A stretch of DNA of 64,000 nucleotides, from the NCBI RefSeq assembly GCF_013394305.1, contig NZ_AP019810.1, forward strand, positions 248,001-312,000, in the 5' to 3' direction. The notes under the pieces were generated by a model that saw nothing but the letters and a program-made list of their open reading frames with translations, made no database searches and was not told the origin of the DNA. Of this stretch, positions 60,655-64,000 are shown piece after piece. Position 1 is the first letter of the stretch. Every line of letters starts with the position of its first letter. A program made the translations under genes and the position numbers. The DNA comes from Enterococcus mundtii (GTDB taxonomy: Bacteria; Bacillota; Bacilli; Lactobacillales; Enterococcaceae).

Positions 60655-60975
60655 CTACCCCCAAAGATAACCATTGTTTAGTGTTTTCGTAATAAAATCA
60701 TTGATCGGTTTTCTGTAGGACATTTCAGCTTTTTGAAAATAACTTTGGACCAGCTTATCATCTAGTCCTTCATCCCAAAATTTTTCATGCAGCGTAACTA
60801 ACCGCTTGTTCATAGCTTTTTCTACCCGAAGTTTTGCATGGTGAATTTCTTCAGAATGTTCTTCTTTATCAATACCTGCTTTGTAAATGGCTTGATCAAT
60901 ACGATCATAAAATTCTTTTTCTAAACAAATCCAATGTTCTTCAAGTTCCTGGATTGTTTCAATTTTCTTTGACAT
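60655..60975 (-). CDS. ICE protein of unknown function, helical
   Basis: 106 residues, highly helical and charged, without membrane segments (LEEHWICLEKEFYDRIDQAIY; HAKLRVEKAMNKRLVTLHEKF). ACGAGGTG precedes ATG 60975. It follows an attenuator-like hairpin (61001-61040). No family recognised. Confidence 0.6.
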   Translation of the reverse strand: MSKKIETIQELEEHWICLEKEFYDRIDQAIYKAGIDKEEHSEEIHHAKLRVEKAMNKRLVTLHEKFWDEGLDDKLVQSYFQKAEMSYRKPINDFITKTLNNGYLWG

Positions 60976-61000
60976 TTTTTCACCTCGTTATTGAGAATAT

Positions 61001-61040
61001 AAAAAAGCACAACTAGAATACTTCTAATTGCGCTGATTTT
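61001..61040 (-). terminator. Attenuator-like hairpin A
   Basis: On the minus strand AGCGCAATTAGAA-GTA-TTCTAGTTGTGCT (two G-T pairs) followed by six T. Nearly the same stem as hairpin B. Confidence 0.7.
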
Positions 61041-61051
61041 TTGTTACTTAT

Positions 61052-61252
61052 TCATATTAAATCGGCTGGATCACAAATGCGTTTATCTATTTCAGACTTC
61101 AAAACTTTCCCAGTTTCCTTATCAATTGTTTGAATATGCCCTGTTTCAGTTAAGAATCTGTAGGTTAATGCCTTCTCACTTAATATATTGTTCACTTGGA
61201 TTCCATTGATTACTTTAAAATCAAATTCTGGTTTCTTTTCATTCAACCACAT
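61052..61252 (-). CDS. Small ICE protein of unknown function
   Basis: 66 residues, soluble (MWLNEKKPEFDFKVINGIQV; HIQTIDKETGKVLKSEIDK). It sits between two near-identical hairpins (A and B), so its expression is probably set by read-through of the upstream one. Confidence 0.5.
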   Translation of the reverse strand: MWLNEKKPEFDFKVINGIQVNNILSEKALTYRFLTETGHIQTIDKETGKVLKSEIDKRICDPADLI

Positions 61253-61301
61253 TTATCCCAACCTCTTCTTTTTTTAGTTGAAATTTCTGTTTTTTAGTAA
61301 C

Positions 61302-61335
61302 AAAAAAGCACAACCAGAATACTTCCAGTTGTGCC
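61302..61335 (-). terminator. Attenuator-like hairpin B
   Basis: On the minus strand GCACAACTGGAA-GTA-TTCTGGTTGTGC (two G-T pairs) followed by six T. It lies in the leader, before the first sizeable gene of the operon, so it would limit transcription entering the ICE genes. Confidence 0.75.
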
Positions 61336-61345
61336 CTTCTTTTCA

Positions 61346-62060
61346 AAAGAAAAATTCTATTAGTTCATGTAATTATCGTAGCAATCTTTCTTGACTGATC
61401 ATTTATTGATTCTTTTATTCATCGTAGTAGAATATGCAGAGTTCTGCTGACAATAGTTTAAAAGTTCGCTTACGCTATGAAATAAACTATTATCCATTCG
61501 TTTCATAGAATCATCCTTCAACGGCTAACAATTTCTTGTATCGCGGCACGTTAGATAGACCTACGACATACGGTGTACAACACTCCTCCTTTTATTGAGC
61601 TTTCTTTGACTTTTTTACTCAGTCAAATCTGGCAATTATTTTCAACGTGTCCTCACGACATGGTTAACGAAAATAATCTGATTCATCAAAATAAACACCC
61701 TTCAATCATTAAGCGGAACTTAGTCCAATGTTTTCAATGCCCTACTGCATGTGCAGTCAAAACGGAAAACCTAGTCCTTAATGAAAGTTAGAAACCTTCT
61801 ATCCTGATTCCTCATCAATATGGCTCTAATTAAAGATTCCATTGCCACCTTGTGCGCCATTCATCGGCTGGCACACGCTACCTCAACAAGACTTATAACC
61901 GTAAAGGAAAATATCCTTCTTGTATTATTCCGTCAAATCGCTTAAAATAAAATTGTCTAGGTTTTATCTTAAGTGTTTGCGGAACAGAAATTTATTTTCT
62001 TCTCGTGAACGCTTTTTTGTTTATTCTTTTTCAGTTAAACATTTTGTTTAACTTGTAATT
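61346..62060 (-). promoter_or_regulatory. Long leader of the ICE operon
   Basis: Some 700 bases between promoter and hairpin B hold no convincing gene of normal size. On the minus strand there are short frames with ribosome binding sites: a 35-residue one at 61399-61506, a 14-residue one at 61642-61686, and a roughly 10-residue one after AAAGGAGGAG near 61575. Stems such as GTGTGCCA/TGGCGCAC (about 61854-61878), CTGCA/TGCAG and TTTGACT/AAGTCAAA are also present. It looks like a structured regulatory leader with leader peptides; no known RNA family was recognised. Confidence 0.5.
61399..61506 (-). CDS. Possible 35-residue leader-region peptide
   Basis: MKRMDNSLFHSVSELLNYCQ..., with AAGGA seven bases before ATG 61506. 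No membrane segment. It may be a small regulator or a leader peptide; there is little beyond the ribosome binding site to support it. Confidence 0.35.
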   Translation of the reverse strand: MKRMDNSLFHSVSELLNYCQQNSAYSTTMNKRINK

Positions 62061-62105
62061 AGAATACAACCTTTAATAAGCATTGTCAACACTTTTTGTT
62101 TAACT
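62033..62105. promoter_or_regulatory. Operator sites for the ICE repressor
   Basis: Inverted repeat AGTTAAAC-ATTTT-GTTTAACT at 62033-62053 and another GTTTAACT at 62098-62105, on either side of the minus-strand promoter. Matching half-sites in the shared control region suggest binding by the HTH protein encoded at 62161. Confidence 0.65.
62061..62089 (-). promoter_or_regulatory. Strong promoter of the ICE transfer operon
   Basis: On the minus strand TTGACA (62084-62089), 17 bases, TATTCT (62061-62066). It reads into the leader and all transfer genes. Equivalent to Pxis of ICEBs1. Confidence 0.8.
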
Positions 62106-62130
62106 TTTTATATTTTATATTCAAAACGTT

Positions 62131-62136
62131 TATAAT
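62131..62136 (+). promoter_or_regulatory. Probable -10 box of the regulator gene
   Basis: TATAAT 25 bases before the TTG start of the HTH gene. The -35 region (TTATAT) is weak, which would fit a regulated promoter. Confidence 0.5.
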
Positions 62137-62160
62137 GAGAATTAGGGGGAGGATTTTACA

Positions 62161-62592
62161 TTGGAAAAACTAGCTGAAAGATTAACTCTTCTGAGAGAAG
62201 AAAAAGAGTGGACAAAAACTTATGTAGCTAAGCAATTAAACCTGAATAATTTGGGAACTTATGCTAACTGGGAATATGGTACTAGAGAACCTGATAATGA
62301 AATGCTTACTAAGATAGCTTCTTTATACAATGTTTCTACAGATTATTTGCTAGGTCGGAGTGAGAAACGTCATTATTATGATTTAACTAAAAAAGACGAG
62401 AAAGATATCGCTACAGAAATAGAAAACATGATTGCTGATTTAAAAAATGCTGATGCTTTTGCATACTCAAAAGAAGCATCTGATATTGACAGAGAGACCC
62501 ATGAATTACTTATTGCTTCTTTAGAGAACTCGCTTAGAATAGCAAAAATAGAAGCTAAAAAACGATTTACTCCAAAAAAATATAGAAATTAA
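62161..62592 (+). CDS. ImmR-like Cro/CI-family repressor of the ICE
   Basis: 143 residues from a TTG, nine bases after GGGGGAGG. HTH_3 domain in the first 65 residues (LREEKEWTKTYVAKQLNLNNLGTYANWEYGTREPDNEMLTKIASLYNVSTDYLLGR, seen as the usual five helices). The C-terminal half is helical. It faces the transfer operon and is followed by an ImmA-like protease, the layout of ICEBs1 immR-immA, where the repressor blocks excision and transfer until cleaved. Confidence 0.88.
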   Translation: MEKLAERLTLLREEKEWTKTYVAKQLNLNNLGTYANWEYGTREPDNEMLTKIASLYNVSTDYLLGRSEKRHYYDLTKKDEKDIATEIENMIADLKNADAFAYSKEASDIDRETHELLIASLENSLRIAKIEAKKRFTPKKYRN

Positions 62593-62604
62593 CTAAGGTG
62601 AACT

Positions 62605-63048
62605 ATGTTTATTCCACATATCCATAAAAAAATAAACTCGCTCATTCATGTTCATGAAACAAGAAATCCCTTCAAGATTGCTAGGGATAAAAAAATTATC
62701 GTTATCGAGGAAGAACTTGGTGAAATTTTTGGCTATTATAATCGTATAAAAAGAATCCAATTTATCCATATAAATACTTCTCTACCTAATGATATGAAAC
62801 TTTATATTTGCTGCCATGAGCTGGGTCATTGTATTTTTCATCCAAATGAAAATACACCCCAACTTTCATCCACATCTATCATTTCTGAAATGAAAGTAGA
62901 AAAAGAAGCAAATTATTTTGCTACTAATTTAATCATTGATGGTAGCCATAAAGAGTTACATTTACCTAGCAAGTACGAAATATTGGATTATTACGGCTTA
63001 CCTTGGTATCTAGACTGCTATTTGCCAGCAGAAATAGCAGTCATGTAA
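62605..63048 (+). CDS. ImmA/IrrE-family metalloprotease
   Basis: 147 residues with zinc motif H71-ELG-H75 in YICCHELGHCIFHP and a downstream Glu in VEKEANYFATNLI. In ICEBs1 ImmA cleaves ImmR when a DNA-damage or cell-sensing signal activates it, releasing the transfer operon. It lies 12 bases after the repressor gene. Confidence 0.9.
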   Translation: MFIPHIHKKINSLIHVHETRNPFKIARDKKIIVIEEELGEIFGYYNRIKRIQFIHINTSLPNDMKLYICCHELGHCIFHPNENTPQLSSTSIISEMKVEKEANYFATNLIIDGSHKELHLPSKYEILDYYGLPWYLDCYLPAEIAVM

Positions 63049-63079
63049 TTATTCTAACAGTACACACGGAGGTATTCCA

Positions 63080-63691
63080 TTGACACAAGATTATTATGAA
63101 CTTTGTCTAAATTTTTTAAAAGGCGAGCCAGAAAAATACTCTACAGATGAGTTCATTCAGAAACTATTTTTCTTATATCCTAGTTTGAAAGTTAATGTAG
63201 ATTTGTTACACAAAATTACAAGCCAAATAAGTATTACTTTAAATATTCCCTATCATGATATAAAAGTTATTGGTTCAAGTCATACTGGTTTTAGCTTTAT
63301 AGATAAAGATAAAAAAGGTACAGTAAAATTTTATGATTCAACAGCACCATCAGATATTGATATAGCAATCATCAATGATTCAATTTTTATAGATATTTTA
63401 GAAAAAACTGTTATTAGAACTGAGAATTATTCAGATAATACAGCTTTTAAAAACGCTCATTTATCGCAATATTTTAAAAAAAATATACCTTCAGGTTTTA
63501 TCAGACCCGATTCCATTGGTTGCGAAGTTACTAGGGAAAAATGGGTACGTTTTTTTTCTGACTTATCTAGCGAACATGATTTAAAGATTTCTGGAGCCAT
63601 ATATTTAAATGAAACTTTCTTTATTAAAAGACTAAAAAAACAAATCGAAACTTTCCAAAATATCGAGGAGGTACAAAATGGAATTAAATGA
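63080..63691 (+). CDS. Nucleotidyltransferase-fold protein, partner of a DUF262 protein
   Basis: 203 residues from a TTG, seven bases after GGAGG. It resembles the Pol-beta/minimal nucleotidyltransferase fold: GS at residues 65-66 in VIGSSHTGFSF and the metal pair in P-SDIDIAII (Asp92, Asp94). The stretch between GS and DxD is longer than usual (about 25 residues), so it may be an atypical member. Its end overlaps the next gene by 14 bases, so the two proteins are made together. It sits directly after the ICE regulator pair, in a position often used by cargo. Confidence 0.7.
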   Translation: MTQDYYELCLNFLKGEPEKYSTDEFIQKLFFLYPSLKVNVDLLHKITSQISITLNIPYHDIKVIGSSHTGFSFIDKDKKGTVKFYDSTAPSDIDIAIINDSIFIDILEKTVIRTENYSDNTAFKNAHLSQYFKKNIPSGFIRPDSIGCEVTREKWVRFFSDLSSEHDLKISGAIYLNETFFIKRLKKQIETFQNIEEVQNGIK

Positions 63692-64000
63692 AAAATTTGA
63701 GATAAAGTCCGAAGCAATCGGTGAATTGTATAATAAAATGCAACGTAAAGAAATAATTTACGATCCTTATTATCAAAGAAAATTCGTATGGGAACCTAAG
63801 CATCAAGTAGAATTTATAAAAACAATATTATTAGGTTTGCCCTGTCCAGAAATATTCCTTGCAGATGGAAGTATAGATCTTGATACACATGTTAGGTATA
63901 CACATGTTATAGATGGACAACAAAGACTGAGAACTATAGAAAGATTTTTAAAAAATAAATTTAAGGTTGAAGATAAATTCTATAAAGATTTAGATAACGA
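63678..64000 (+). CDS. DUF262-domain protein (GmrSD/SspE-like), N-terminal part
   Basis: 107 residues visible; the gene runs off the window. GAGGAGG-like sequence lies nine bases before ATG 63678. The ParB-like DUF262 motif is D79-G-Q-Q-R83 in YTHVIDGQQRLRTIERF, and YDPYYQRKFVWEPKHQVEFIKTILLG is the usual first segment. DUF262 proteins include GmrSD type IV restriction enzymes and SspE, which act against phage or foreign DNA. Whether a nuclease (HNH/DUF1524) half follows cannot be seen here. Confidence 0.8.
   Translation, partial: MELNEKFEIKSEAIGELYNKMQRKEIIYDPYYQRKFVWEPKHQVEFIKTILLGLPCPEIFLADGSIDLDTHVRYTHVIDGQQRLRTIERFLKNKFKVEDKFYKDLDN

Noticed and set aside
61573-61791. 72-codon plus-strand frame
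   Set aside because: No good ribosome binding site, and it is antisense to the structured leader.
61800-61900. Group II intron or known riboswitch in the leader
   Set aside because: GTGTG plus a stem is seen, but no domain V signature or other family core could be found.
35044-64000. tet(M) or other resistance cargo, as in Tn916
   Set aside because: No ribosomal-protection, efflux or modifying enzyme gene was found in the visible part of the element.

Overview
This window looks like chromosomal DNA of a low-GC Gram-positive, most likely an Enterococcus of the E. faecium/hirae/durans/mundtii group. The best pointer is an adjacent aspartate racemase and D-aspartate ligase (11995-13968). This pair builds the D-Asx peptidoglycan cross-bridge of that group and is not expected in E. 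faecalis. The rapZ-yvcK-whiA, uvrB-uvrA and hemW-hrcA-grpE-dnaK-dnaJ clusters are typical of Lactobacillales. Species cannot be settled from the sequence alone.

Chromosomal part, 1 to about 34980. It starts with the 5' end of cdaA (c-di-AMP synthase), a pyruvate:flavodoxin oxidoreductase and a DsbA/thioredoxin-fold protein. Next come two decayed copies of an odd multi-HTH-repeat gene, each followed by a small basic coiled-coil gene (5011-8568). Then follow whiA/yvcK/rapZ, the D-Asp pair, uvrA/uvrB, and a glutamine-type ABC transporter. A galactan-utilisation operon reads 6-phospho-beta-galactosidase, PTS IIA, PTS IICB, secreted GH53 galactanase. It is divergent from a DeoR-type regulator and a HAD phosphatase, and the shared control region has two mirror-image promoters whose -35 boxes lie inside a perfect 16-bp inverted operator. 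The heat-shock operon follows, with two CIRCE elements around a consensus promoter.

Mobile part, about 34980 to beyond 64000. This is an integrative and conjugative element (ICE) of the Tn916/ICEBs1 type, inserted just upstream of hemW. It has a tyrosine integrase at its left end, a Tcp/Orf13-17 type IV secretion module, a MobT relaxase next to a GC-rich oriT, an FtsK-like coupling protein, two DUF961 (HelP-like) proteins, and an ImmR/ImmA-type regulator pair facing a strong operon promoter. Its cargo includes a 666-aa C-terminal HEPN-motif protein, an LPETG adhesin with a probable thioester domain, a holin-like small toxin locus, a HepT/MntA toxin-antitoxin pair, two copies of an unrecognised membrane-protein module, and at the right edge an overlapping nucleotidyltransferase-fold/DUF262 gene pair that resembles a defence operon.

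Several genes are broken. Three lesions (multi-HTH copy 1, the GH53 galactanase, the FtsK coupling protein) are each repaired by adding one base to a homopolymer, which suggests under-called homopolymers in the assembly. Two in-frame TAG codons (multi-HTH copy 2, the ICE peptidoglycan hydrolase) cannot be explained that way. No tRNA, rRNA, CRISPR array, insertion sequence or recognised antibiotic-resistance gene was seen.
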